Of a stretch of 20,337 nucleotides of DNA, positions 7,646 to 15,109 are shown piece after piece. Every line of letters starts with the position of its first letter. Positions within the stretch are counted from its first letter, which is position 1. The stretch spans positions 1-20,337 of the forward strand of contig JBEKBO010000082.1 of NCBI GenBank assembly GCA_050015355.1. Reading direction: 5' to 3'. This DNA is from CAWBRT01 sp050015355 (lineage in GTDB: Bacteria; Acidobacteriota; Terriglobia; Terriglobales; Acidobacteriaceae). The translations under genes were made by a program, and so were the position numbers. Under the pieces are notes generated by a model. It did not search any database. It was not told the origin of the DNA and saw only the letters and a list, made by a program, of their open reading frames with translations.

Positions 7646-8290
7646 ATGACGGAACTGAAAAAACTGTACGAAGCAATTCTGAGCGGCGACAACAAGACGG
7701 CTCTGGCGGTGACACAGCAGGCGGTTTCGGAGGGCGTGCAGCCCATGGAGCTGATCACAAACTACATGATTCCAGCCATGAGCGAGGTCGGCCGGCGCTT
7801 TGAATGCGAGGAGTATTACGTGCCTGAGTTGCTGCTGGCGGCGCGCGCCATGAAAGGCTCGCTTAAGGTGCTGCGTCCCTTGCTGGCTGCCAGCGGCGCG
7901 CAACCTCTGGCTCGCGTGGTCATCGGGACCGTGAAGGGCGATCTGCATGACATCGGCAAGAACCTGGTCAGCTCGATGCTGGAGGGCGGGGGCTTCGAGG
8001 TCATCGATCTGGGCACAGATGTGACGCCGCAGCGGTTCATTGAAGCGGTGCATGCGCACAAAGCCAGCATTGTTGCGCTTTCGGCGCTGCTTACGGTCAC
8101 CATGCCCATGATGAAGAATACGATCGACGCGCTGAAGCAGGCCAGTTTGCGCGATCGCGTGAAGGTGATGGTGGGTGGAGCGCCGGTGACTCGCGAGTTC
8201 GCCAACTCGATCGGAGCCGACGGCTATAGCGAGACCGCCACCTCGGCGGTGGCGCTGGCGCGTCAATTGGCAGCGGCCGTGGCATCCTGA
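7646..8290 (+). CDS. corrinoid (cobalamin-binding) methyl-carrier protein
   Basis: This 214-residue protein has the two-domain layout of MtaC/MtbC/MttC-type carriers. Residues about 1-85 are a helical cap domain. Residues about 88-214 are a Rossmann-like B12 domain. The cobalamin motif is complete: D99-L-H101-D-I-G104 inside GTVKGDLHDIGKN, where H101 is the lower cobalt ligand. SALLT (146-150) and VGG (176-178) follow, and these hold the nucleotide tail. It is cytoplasmic and has no catalytic activity of its own; it carries methyl between two methyltransferases. ATG 7646 was chosen because GAGGAAA lies about 7-9 nt upstream and the N-terminus fits the family. The gene follows the URO-D methyltransferase after a stem-loop. 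Its stop overlaps the GAGGA ribosome site of the DUF1638 gene. The system-specific name depends on the unknown substrate. Confidence 0.94.
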   Translation: MTELKKLYEAILSGDNKTALAVTQQAVSEGVQPMELITNYMIPAMSEVGRRFECEEYYVPELLLAARAMKGSLKVLRPLLAASGAQPLARVVIGTVKGDLHDIGKNLVSSMLEGGGFEVIDLGTDVTPQRFIEAVHAHKASIVALSALLTVTMPMMKNTIDALKQASLRDRVKVMVGGAPVTREFANSIGADGYSETATSAVALARQLAAAVAS

Positions 8291-8303
8291 GGAATGACGA
8301 TCC

Positions 8304-9053
8304 ATGCGGCTGAAATTGATTGCCTGCGAGGTTCTCTATCGGGAGATGTGCTCCGCCGTGGCGCGAGCCGCGGAAATCGTCGATATGGAGTTTCTGCCCA
8401 AGGGATTGCACGACCTGGGCGGGAAGGCGATGACCGCGAAGCTGCAAGAATGCGTGGACCGCGTGCCGGCGGAAGGCTACGACGCCATCGTTCTTGGCTA
8501 TGGGCTCTGCGGGAACGGACTGCACGGAATCGAGGCGCGGCACACGGTGATCGTGGCGCCACGCATGCACGATTGTATCGGTCTGCTCATGGGGAGCCGG
8601 CAGCGCTATGAGGCGTACTTCCGGGAGCACTCCGGCAGCTACTACCGTTCCACCGGTTGGCTGGAGCGGGGAGTGGACCTTCTGCAACTGGCGCCCTATC
8701 ATTCCGGCACCAGCACTAATCTCGCGGAACTGATTGCGAAGTATGGCGACGACAACGGCCGTTACCTGTACGAAGAGTTGACGCGCTTCCAGAGCGCGTA
8801 TCGGACGCTGACCTTCATCGAGACCGGTCTTGAATGCGACGGCCGTTTCGAGGAACAGGCCCGGCGGGAGGCCACGGGCAAAGGATGGGAGTTCGAGAAG
8901 GTGGCGGGCGATTTACGTCTTCTACACCGGCTGGTCAATGGGGATTGGGGCGGCGACGATTTCCTGGTGGTTCGCCCGGGGCAGCGGATCGAAGCCCAAT
9001 TCGACGGGAACATCGTTCGCGCAGTCGAGATCGCCGCGCCGAACCAACCATGA
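8304..9053 (+). CDS. DUF1638 family protein
   Basis: This 249-residue protein is recognised as DUF1638 from its opening (MRLKLIACEVLYRE), a YGLCGNG motif (66-72) and RMHDCI (87-92). Three cysteines, C8, C69 and C91, sit in these conserved blocks and could bind a metal or cofactor. No signal peptide or membrane segment is seen. The biochemical function is not established to my knowledge. From memory, and not checked here, the family often lies beside corrinoid methyltransferases and has been linked genetically to split B12-dependent methionine synthesis. Its position directly after the corrinoid protein, 13 nt on and with GAGGA (8289-8293) as ribosome site, fits that link. Possible roles are assisting methyl transfer, corrinoid loading or reactivation. 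Confidence 0.88.
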   Translation: MRLKLIACEVLYREMCSAVARAAEIVDMEFLPKGLHDLGGKAMTAKLQECVDRVPAEGYDAIVLGYGLCGNGLHGIEARHTVIVAPRMHDCIGLLMGSRQRYEAYFREHSGSYYRSTGWLERGVDLLQLAPYHSGTSTNLAELIAKYGDDNGRYLYEELTRFQSAYRTLTFIETGLECDGRFEEQARREATGKGWEFEKVAGDLRLLHRLVNGDWGGDDFLVVRPGQRIEAQFDGNIVRAVEIAAPNQP

Positions 9054-9321
9054 TGCCCGAGTCATGATCCCCGAACCCGAAGCGTCCTGAGAAGCTGCCG
9101 GCTGCCGAGAGCAGTTCCAAGGTTGATGTACCCAGTACTAGCTTCGCCGGGCTGAATGTCTCCCCAGCAAACGCCAAGACGGCGTTTGCCTGGCCCCCCG
9201 TGCGGCCCGGCTCCCTCGCGCGGCATACCTTCCGCGAATCTGGCCGAGCGGCTTTTTCGTTTCCGGCGCAGGCAGGTATTGGTGTATATATCAGGTTCCC
9301 ACAAGTTGACAGGAGCCATTG
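9054..9321. other. intergenic region between the corrinoid half and the carrier/oxidoreductase half
   Basis: These 268 nt form the largest gap inside the eleven-gene run. It holds the strong hairpin listed separately and a weak stem at 9232-9251 followed by CTTTTT. TATATA at 9285-9290 lies 18 nt after TTCCGG (9261-9266) and might be a weak promoter. AGGAG at 9311-9315 is the MFS ribosome site. The run may therefore be two transcripts. No small gene is supported. Confidence 0.45.
9164..9193 (+). repeat. strong hairpin downstream of DUF1638
   Basis: GCAAACGCC (9167-9175) pairs perfectly with GGCGTTTGC (9181-9189) around a 5-nt AAGAC loop. CCA (9164-9166) and TGG (9191-9193) extend it across a bulged C, making 12 pairs. 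No T-run follows, so it is not a classical intrinsic terminator. It may still mark a transcript end or protect an upstream mRNA. Confidence 0.6.
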
Positions 9322-10653
9322 ATGCCAAAGCGTATCCCTTACCGCTGGGTTGTTGCGTTCGTGCTGTTCTTTGCCTACAGCATCCAGTACCTGGACCGGG
9401 TAAAGACGAACGTACTAAATCCGGCGATTGCGCGAGACATTGGCCTGAGCACGGTCGACATTGGGACGGGCGCGTTCCTGATGATGCTGTTCTACGGTCC
9501 TGCCCAATACGTATCGGGATGGTTGACGGACCGTTTCGGCGCGAAACGCATTCTGCTCTTCTCGGTCGTTGCCTGGTCGATAATGACCGCGTGGATGGGT
9601 GTGCTGCACAGCCGCCAGGAATACCTGCTCCGAATGGCGCTTTTCGGAGTCATGGTGGGAACCGAATATGTGCCGTCGGCACGCGTGCTGATGCGCTGGT
9701 TCAACAAAGAGGGACGGGCCAGAGCGCAGGCACTGCTTTCCTGGTCGTGGATTCTGACGCCGGCCTGGGCAAGCGTCTTTGCCACGCAATTGGCGACATA
9801 CACGGGAAGCTGGCGCCTGGTTTTTTTCGTTACCGCCGCGCTTGGCGTCATCCCGCTGATTGCGATTACTTTCTTCATCTTCGATCGCCCCGAGCAATAC
9901 CGCAAGATTACGCCCGAAGAACTGGAATACTCTTATAGCGACGAAATCGCAAAGGGCACGCTCAAACAGGGCGACTACCTCGACTCGCAGAAGAAAATTC
10001 TTGCCCAGGACAGCATTTCATTCGGGGATTTCTTCAAGAACCGCAGCTACCTGGCGGTTTGTGTCGTCGACATCGTAATGCAGCTAACGTTCTGGGGGGC
10101 GATGGTTTGGATTCCGCTCTATTTGTCGGACGTTTTTCACTTTAAGCTGGCAACGATGGGTTGGTGGAATTCGTTGTATTTCCTGGCGGGTGCATGTGGC
10201 AGTTTCCTTTCTTCTTACCTGTCGGACAAGGTATTCCACGGAAACAGGCGCATCATGATCATTGCCTGCTTCCTCGGCTTGGCGCCTTTCATTCTGCTGA
10301 TGGGGACGCTACAGCGGGCGGATCAAACGCTGCTGGCCATCGCCCTGTGCGGCATGGGATTCTTCGGCAACATGGCATGGGGCCCATTCCTTGCGGTGCC
10401 AGCCGAGATCTTCACCCCCGAGGTCTATGGCAAGGCAATGGGATTTGTGAATGGCATCGGGTATTTTTCAGCCGCATTCTCGGCGAAGATTTTTGCCGCG
10501 CTTGTGGTGGTGCAGAACGGCCAGAAGAACTACTCTTCCGGTTGGTATTTCCTGTGCTCTTGCGTGGTGATTGGAGTGGTCGCCGCCGCGTTTATCCGTA
10601 CGCCTAAATCGGTGGCCGCACCGCAGATGGTCCGCTCGGCCGTCGGCAAATGA
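9322..10653 (+). CDS. MFS transporter, anion:cation symporter (ACS) type
   Basis: This 443-residue membrane protein has about twelve hydrophobic segments in two halves and a polar central loop (about residues 195-235). An early QYLDRV motif (22-27) and DRFGAKR (71-77, the motif-A loop between helices 2 and 3) are typical of the ACS family. That family imports organic anions such as hexuronates, glucarate, tartrate and some aromatic acids with protons or sodium. ATG 9322 is supported by AGGAG at 9311-9315 with 6 nt spacing; a TTG at 9319 is in frame but less likely. It sits between the corrinoid genes and the 2-oxoacid oxidoreductase genes, 43 nt before the latter. This makes it a candidate importer of the compound they metabolise, probably a carboxylate. 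The substrate is not determinable from sequence alone. Confidence 0.88.
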   Translation: MPKRIPYRWVVAFVLFFAYSIQYLDRVKTNVLNPAIARDIGLSTVDIGTGAFLMMLFYGPAQYVSGWLTDRFGAKRILLFSVVAWSIMTAWMGVLHSRQEYLLRMALFGVMVGTEYVPSARVLMRWFNKEGRARAQALLSWSWILTPAWASVFATQLATYTGSWRLVFFVTAALGVIPLIAITFFIFDRPEQYRKITPEELEYSYSDEIAKGTLKQGDYLDSQKKILAQDSISFGDFFKNRSYLAVCVVDIVMQLTFWGAMVWIPLYLSDVFHFKLATMGWWNSLYFLAGACGSFLSSYLSDKVFHGNRRIMIIACFLGLAPFILLMGTLQRADQTLLAIALCGMGFFGNMAWGPFLAVPAEIFTPEVYGKAMGFVNGIGYFSAAFSAKIFAALVVVQNGQKNYSSGWYFLCSCVVIGVVAAAFIRTPKSVAAPQMVRSAVGK

Positions 10654-10696
10654 TGCTGGCCCGAGCGCTCGAGGCAAAGGCCGGCGGGGGTGCAAG

Positions 10697-11278
10697 ATGA
10701 TCGAAATCCGGATTCACGGCCGCGGTGGCCAGGGCGCGGTGATTGCCTCGCAAATTTTGGCGGAAGCGGCATTTCGCGAAGAGATGTATGTGCAGGCGTT
10801 TCCTGCTTTCGGATCGGAGCGGCGTGGCGCTCCGGTGCGAGCTTTCTTGCGTCTGGATCGTTCGCCGGTTCTGGTGCGCTCGGAAATCTACCGCCCGGAC
10901 GGAATCATTGTTCTCGATCAGGGTCTTATCGCCCTGGGCTTGGACGATGTTTTTGCGGGCCTGAAACCCGGCGGTTGGCTTTTGATCAACTCGCCGCGTG
11001 ATCCATCCGAGTTCGCGGAACTGACAGGGTTTGCGGTTGCCACGGTGGACGGGTCGGCCATTGGCCGAAGGCACAAGCTCGGGTCCGCCACCGCTCCTAT
11101 CGTGAACACGGCGATGGCCGGCGCCTTCGTCAGCTTGACCGCGATTGCCAGCCTGGACAACCTGGCCCAGGCGGTGCGGAGCGCCGTTCCTCTCAAAGCC
11201 GAGGAGAACGTGGCGGCAGCCATGGAGGGTGCACAACTAGTCCGCCGACTCCAAGCGGTTGGAATATCGGAGGCATGA
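10697..11278 (+). CDS. porG: 2-oxoacid:ferredoxin oxidoreductase, gamma subunit
   Basis: This 193-residue protein is of the PorG/KorC family. It has the opening IEIRIHGRGGQGAVIAS-type loop (about 2-18) and the AFPAFGSERRGAPVRAF block (35-51), both hallmarks of the gamma domain that contacts CoA and completes the enzyme core. Start ATG 10697 follows a G-rich stretch (GGGGGTG, 10686-10692). The stop overlaps or abuts the next gene within the sequence GGAGGCATGA. With the following three genes it forms a complete four-component oxidoreductase. Together they decarboxylate a 2-oxoacid with CoA to an acyl-CoA and reduce ferredoxin. Pyruvate is the default guess from the alpha subunit; other 2-oxoacids are possible. 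Confidence 0.9.
   Translation: MIEIRIHGRGGQGAVIASQILAEAAFREEMYVQAFPAFGSERRGAPVRAFLRLDRSPVLVRSEIYRPDGIIVLDQGLIALGLDDVFAGLKPGGWLLINSPRDPSEFAELTGFAVATVDGSAIGRRHKLGSATAPIVNTAMAGAFVSLTAIASLDNLAQAVRSAVPLKAEENVAAAMEGAQLVRRLQAVGISEA
11269..11273 (+). promoter_or_regulatory. ribosome binding site choosing ATG 11281
   Basis: GGAGG lies only 1 nt before the in-frame ATG at 11275 but 7 nt before the ATG at 11281. The second is therefore the better start of the FAD/ferredoxin fusion gene. The site lies inside the end of the gamma gene, so the two are tightly coupled. Confidence 0.65.
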
Positions 11279-11280
11279 AA

Positions 11281-12963
11281 ATGTCTGTGCCCCAGCCAAA
11301 ATCCCTTCGAGACCTCCCGATCACGGCATACGCCACGCGTCCGACGAGCGAGAACAATACCGGTACGTGGAAGTACGTGGAGCCGCGTTACGAAGACAGA
11401 CTTCCCCCGTGCGCACAAGCATGCCCGGCCGGGAACGATATTTCCAGGATCATCTTGCTGCTGGCCGGCGGCGATCTCATCGGGGCTGGCCGGCTCCTGC
11501 GTTCCGGTAATCCGTTGCCCGCAACACTCGGCAGAGTCTGTCCGCATTTTTGCGAGTGCCAGTGTAATCGCGACTTGTTCGGCGGCTCCATCGCAGTTCA
11601 CATGATTGAGCGGTTTCTAGGCGATCTTTTGCTGCGCGACGAGAGTGCTCAGGAGCCCGTTACGCCGAGCGGCCGCGAGGTTGCAGTGATCGGCGCGGGG
11701 CCGGCGGGAATCACGGCCGCGTACGCGCTTGCACTCAAGGGACACGAGGTGGAAGTCTTCGACGAAAAGCCCAAGCCGGGAGGATACCTGCGCACCGGTA
11801 TCCCCGACTATCGTCTCCCCAAAGAAATACTCGATCGTGAGATCGAATTCATCGAACGCGTTGGCGTTAAATTCATCCAGGGTATTCGCATAGGGCGCGA
11901 CATCGGGTTCGAGGATCTCAGAAGCAGATTCGACGCCGTGATCGCGGCGGTCGGATTGCATGAATCGCGGGCCTTTGAAGTGCCCGGAAGCGATCATCGG
12001 CATATCTACGATGGAGTCGAGCTGTTGGAGCGAATTCTTTCCGGGGAGATCCCCGAGCTGCCATCAACCGTCGCGGTAGTCGGCGGCGGAAACACTGCCA
12101 TCGATGTTGCGCGCTCACTGCTGCGCCTGGGCGTGAGTCCCACAATCGTTTATCGGCGAAGCGCAACTGAAATGCCTGCCATAGCCTCCGAAGTGGAAGA
12201 GGCCAACAGGGAAGGCGTTGGTTTTCAATTTCTCACGACTCCCATCGCAGTGGTAATCGAAGACGACGCGGTGGTCGCGCTTGAGTGTTGCAGGATGCAA
12301 CTGGGCGAACCCGATGCCTCGGGACGCCGTACCCCGGTGCCAATTCCCAACTCCGAATTCCGCCTTCCGTTCGCGGGGATTGTTGCGGCAATTGGAGAGA
12401 CCGCGGATCTTGGTTTTCTTCGGCAGGCCGCGGCGACCGGGAAACGAAGCCTCGATGGATTCTACATTGCGGGCGACGCCTCGACTGGCGAAGGCACGGT
12501 TGCCGCCGCGGTTGGGTCGGGACGCCGGGTCGCCGCAATGGTGCACAGCTATCTCGTCAACGGCGGCACGACAGCGGATGAACCCACGCTCCAGAGTCTA
12601 TGGCCGCGCAAGGTTAATACGGCTCTGGTGGCCGGCCCACAGTACCTGAACCCTGCCTACTTCGCGCCCGCGTTGCGTCCCGAGATAGCGAAGTTAAATG
12701 GTGAGCAACCACCAAGCTCATTCGCCGAGATCGTCCAGGGGTTTGCGGTTGAGCAGGCATTGAGCGAAGCGCGCCGGTGTTTGCTGTGCGGCACCTGCAA
12801 CGGCTGCCTGAATTGCTATTACTGGTGTCCGGATGTGGCTGTCCATCGCGACTCGCGGAATGGCGCCGGTCTGGAAATTGACTCCATGCACTGCAAGGGT
12901 TGCGGGATATGCGTGGAGGAGTGTCCGCGCGGAGCGATGACGCTTGAGGAGGTGGCCCGATGA
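11281..12963 (+). CDS. FAD/NAD(P)H oxidoreductase (GltD-like) fused to delta-type 2x[4Fe-4S] ferredoxin
   Basis: This 560-residue protein has three parts. Residues about 1-125 form a GltD-like Fe-S domain (cysteines 44, 48, 87, 91, 93 and 95). Residues about 130-430 form a two-dinucleotide-fold flavoprotein, with FAD loop VIGAGPAG (136-143), NAD(P)H loop VVGGGNTAIDVARS (266-279) and an FAD-closing FYIAGDAST (394-402). Residues about 495-560 form a delta-type ferredoxin, with cysteines 500, 503, 506, 509, 512 and 516 and a second set 538, 541, 544 and 548 (CKGCGICVEECP). It takes the place of a small PorD subunit and links the 2-oxoacid oxidoreductase core to NAD(P). This allows either NAD(P)H formation or ferredoxin/NAD(P)H electron exchange. 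Its TGA overlaps the alpha-subunit ATG (ATGA). The direction of electron flow is inferred, not seen. Confidence 0.9.
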   Translation: MSVPQPKSLRDLPITAYATRPTSENNTGTWKYVEPRYEDRLPPCAQACPAGNDISRIILLLAGGDLIGAGRLLRSGNPLPATLGRVCPHFCECQCNRDLFGGSIAVHMIERFLGDLLLRDESAQEPVTPSGREVAVIGAGPAGITAAYALALKGHEVEVFDEKPKPGGYLRTGIPDYRLPKEILDREIEFIERVGVKFIQGIRIGRDIGFEDLRSRFDAVIAAVGLHESRAFEVPGSDHRHIYDGVELLERILSGEIPELPSTVAVVGGGNTAIDVARSLLRLGVSPTIVYRRSATEMPAIASEVEEANREGVGFQFLTTPIAVVIEDDAVVALECCRMQLGEPDASGRRTPVPIPNSEFRLPFAGIVAAIGETADLGFLRQAAATGKRSLDGFYIAGDASTGEGTVAAAVGSGRRVAAMVHSYLVNGGTTADEPTLQSLWPRKVNTALVAGPQYLNPAYFAPALRPEIAKLNGEQPPSSFAEIVQGFAVEQALSEARRCLLCGTCNGCLNCYYWCPDVAVHRDSRNGAGLEIDSMHCKGCGICVEECPRGAMTLEEVAR

Positions 12964-14159
12964 GGACGCTGCTGAAGGGAAATGGGGCCGTGGCGCGCGC
13001 GGCGCAAATGGCTGGTGTGCAGGTTATTTCGGTGTACCCGATCACGCCGCAGACCTCCATCGTCGAAGAGCTGGCGGATATGGTGGCGCAGGGGCGCTTG
13101 AATGCGCGATACATCAAAGTGGAATCGGAGCACTCGGCCTTGGCTGCCTGCATCGCAGCCGCCTCGGTGGGTGCGCGAACCTTCACCGCCACGTCGGGGC
13201 AGGGTCTTGCTTTCATGCACGAGCTTCTGCATTGGGCCGCTGGTTCGCGCCTTCCCATCGTAATGGTGAATGTCAATCGTGCCCTGGCGGCGCCATGGTC
13301 GCTGTTTACCGATCAGACCGACTCGCTTTCGCAACGCGATACCGGATGGATGCAGATCTACTGCCAATCGGCGCAGGAGGCATTGGATTCAGTCATCCAG
13401 TCCTTCGAAGTCTCGCAGCGGGTGCTGCTGCCTTGCATGGTGCTTTTGGACGGCTTCCTGCTTTCGCACACCTTCGAGAACGTGGATGTGCCGGAACAAG
13501 GCACGGTGGACAGCTTCCTTGGTCCCCTGAAAGTGCCGCACATGGTCGACATTGCCAACCCTGCGGCGATCGGTGGACTCAGCGATCCCGAGTGCTACAC
13601 GGCATTCCGCAGGAAGCTGCAGATTGCACACGAACAGGCGCTCGAAGTCTGGGCCGATGTCGGCCGGCAGTGGGGTGAACTCACCGGCCGCAGCTATGAC
13701 GTGATTGAGGAATACCGGCTTCACGATGCGGAGCTGGTGTTGGTGGCCAGTAGTACGCCGGCATTGACGGCCCGGGTTGCGATCGACGCGCTCCGCGAAC
13801 GTGGCATTGCGGCTGGCCTGCTCAGGCTGCGCGTCTTCCGGCCTTTCCCGGCGACTGCGCTGAGACGCGCGTTGTCCAGAAAACGGGCGGTGGTAGTGCT
13901 GGACCGCAATTGCTCGTTTGGACATCACGGAATTTTTTATCAGGAGACCAAGTCCGCACTCTACGAGCTGCCTGCGGCGGACCGTCCGCCGGTGAGAGGC
14001 ATCATTGCAGGTCTGGGCGGCCGCGATATCACTCCGGAAGACATTGAACAGATGTTGCTCCAGGGATCCGAGAGCGAGGGGCTGGAGCCGGTTACCTGGT
14101 GGAAGACGTTGCCGGAAGAAGAAGCAGTGGAAGCCGAGCCTTGCACAGCGACGAAATGA
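12960..14159 (+). CDS. porA: 2-oxoacid:ferredoxin oxidoreductase, alpha subunit (pyruvate type likely)
   Basis: This 399-residue protein is a PorA-family alpha subunit. YPITPQT (26-32) and the ESEHSALAACIAAASVGART block (114-133 region of the pyrimidine/transketolase fold) are conserved. The stretch NRALAAPWSLFTDQTDSLSQ, followed by RDTGW, matches the pyruvate-oxidoreductase style, where the Asp/Ser/Gln and RDTGW residues are typical. A C-terminal transketolase-C-like domain (about 240-370) is complete. Translation starts within the stop of the previous gene (ATGA), with GAGGAGGTGG upstream. The stop likewise overlaps the beta-subunit start. The preferred substrate is probably pyruvate, but keto-acid specificity cannot be fixed from motifs alone. 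Confidence 0.92.
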   Translation: MRTLLKGNGAVARAAQMAGVQVISVYPITPQTSIVEELADMVAQGRLNARYIKVESEHSALAACIAAASVGARTFTATSGQGLAFMHELLHWAAGSRLPIVMVNVNRALAAPWSLFTDQTDSLSQRDTGWMQIYCQSAQEALDSVIQSFEVSQRVLLPCMVLLDGFLLSHTFENVDVPEQGTVDSFLGPLKVPHMVDIANPAAIGGLSDPECYTAFRRKLQIAHEQALEVWADVGRQWGELTGRSYDVIEEYRLHDAELVLVASSTPALTARVAIDALRERGIAAGLLRLRVFRPFPATALRRALSRKRAVVVLDRNCSFGHHGIFYQETKSALYELPAADRPPVRGIIAGLGGRDITPEDIEQMLLQGSESEGLEPVTWWKTLPEEEAVEAEPCTATK

Positions 14160-15103
14160 GAGCGATAGACGTCATGCAAACAGAATACGATCCAGTGAAT
14201 TTGCACCTTCCCGATCGGGAGCTGATGCATTCCGGCCACTTTGGATGTCCCGGATGCGGCGCTACCATTGGAATGCGAATCGCGCTGAAAGCGTTCGGAG
14301 AGAACACGATCATGGTGATCCCGGCAGGCTGCTGGGGCACTCTCAACGGACCTTATCCGTTTGCGCCGCTCAAAGTGCCGGTTCTGGAGGTCGCCTTTGC
14401 AACGGCAGCCATTTCGGCCGCGGGGGTTCGCGCCGGCCTGGACGTGCAGGGAAAGCACGATGTGAATGTTGTGGCCTGGGCTGGAGACGGCGGCACATTC
14501 GATATCGGACTCCAGTCTCTCTCCGGGGCCGTCGAGCGCAACGATGACATCATCTACGTTTGCTACGACAATGAAGCGTACATGAACACCGGCATTCAGC
14601 GCTCCTCCGCCACACCCTATGCCGCGTGGACAACGACGACGCCTGCCGATTCACCAAAACTGGAGCCCAAGAAGGACATGGTTGGAATCCTGGCCGAGCA
14701 CAGGATTCCCTACGCCGCGACCGCATCGATCGCATATCCGGAGGATTTCCTGCGGAAGCTTGAGAAGGCAAAAGCCATTCGAGGAGCGAAATTCATTCAT
14801 CTCTGGGTGTCGTGCCCGACCGGACATAAATCGGAAGAGCGATATTCGGTAAAGATAGCTCGCCTGGCGGTTGAAAGCGGAGTGTTTCCGTTATACGAGG
14901 TGGAGCAGGGGGTGCAATACACCATCAACCATGAGCCGGCATTTAAGGACGTAACTGAGTATCTCAATCTGCAGGGCCGCTTCCGCCATCTGGACGCGGC
15001 ACAAATCGGTGCGATGCGGCGCAATATCGATTGGGAGTGGAAGCGGCTTCGCGCAAAAGTTGCCATGGGCCGCGAGCTGCTGTTGCAGAACTCAGTGAAG
15101 TGA
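14156..15103 (+). CDS. porB: 2-oxoacid:ferredoxin oxidoreductase, beta subunit (TPP-binding)
   Basis: This 315-residue protein is a PorB-family beta subunit. The thiamine diphosphate motif is GDGGTFD (110-116), followed by DNEAYMNTG (138-146) with the expected Asn. Four cysteines fit the proximal 4Fe-4S cluster: C31 and C34 (CPGC), C59 (AGCWG) and C220 (VSCPTGH). Start ATG 14156 overlaps the alpha-subunit stop as ATGA. A second in-frame ATG at 14174 is possible, and neither has a strong ribosome site, so coupled translation is likely. It is the last gene of the plus-strand run. Only 6 nt separate its stop from that of the convergent permease gene, with no room for a separate terminator. Confidence 0.93.
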   Translation: MRAIDVMQTEYDPVNLHLPDRELMHSGHFGCPGCGATIGMRIALKAFGENTIMVIPAGCWGTLNGPYPFAPLKVPVLEVAFATAAISAAGVRAGLDVQGKHDVNVVAWAGDGGTFDIGLQSLSGAVERNDDIIYVCYDNEAYMNTGIQRSSATPYAAWTTTTPADSPKLEPKKDMVGILAEHRIPYAATASIAYPEDFLRKLEKAKAIRGAKFIHLWVSCPTGHKSEERYSVKIARLAVESGVFPLYEVEQGVQYTINHEPAFKDVTEYLNLQGRFRHLDAAQIGAMRRNIDWEWKRLRAKVAMGRELLLQNSVK

Positions 15104-15109
15104 ACTTCT

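Noticed and set aside
9306..9311. Perfect TTGACA just upstream of the MFS gene, considered as a -35 box
   Set aside because: It lies 10 nt before the start codon and touches the AGGAG, so no -10 box can follow it ahead of the gene.
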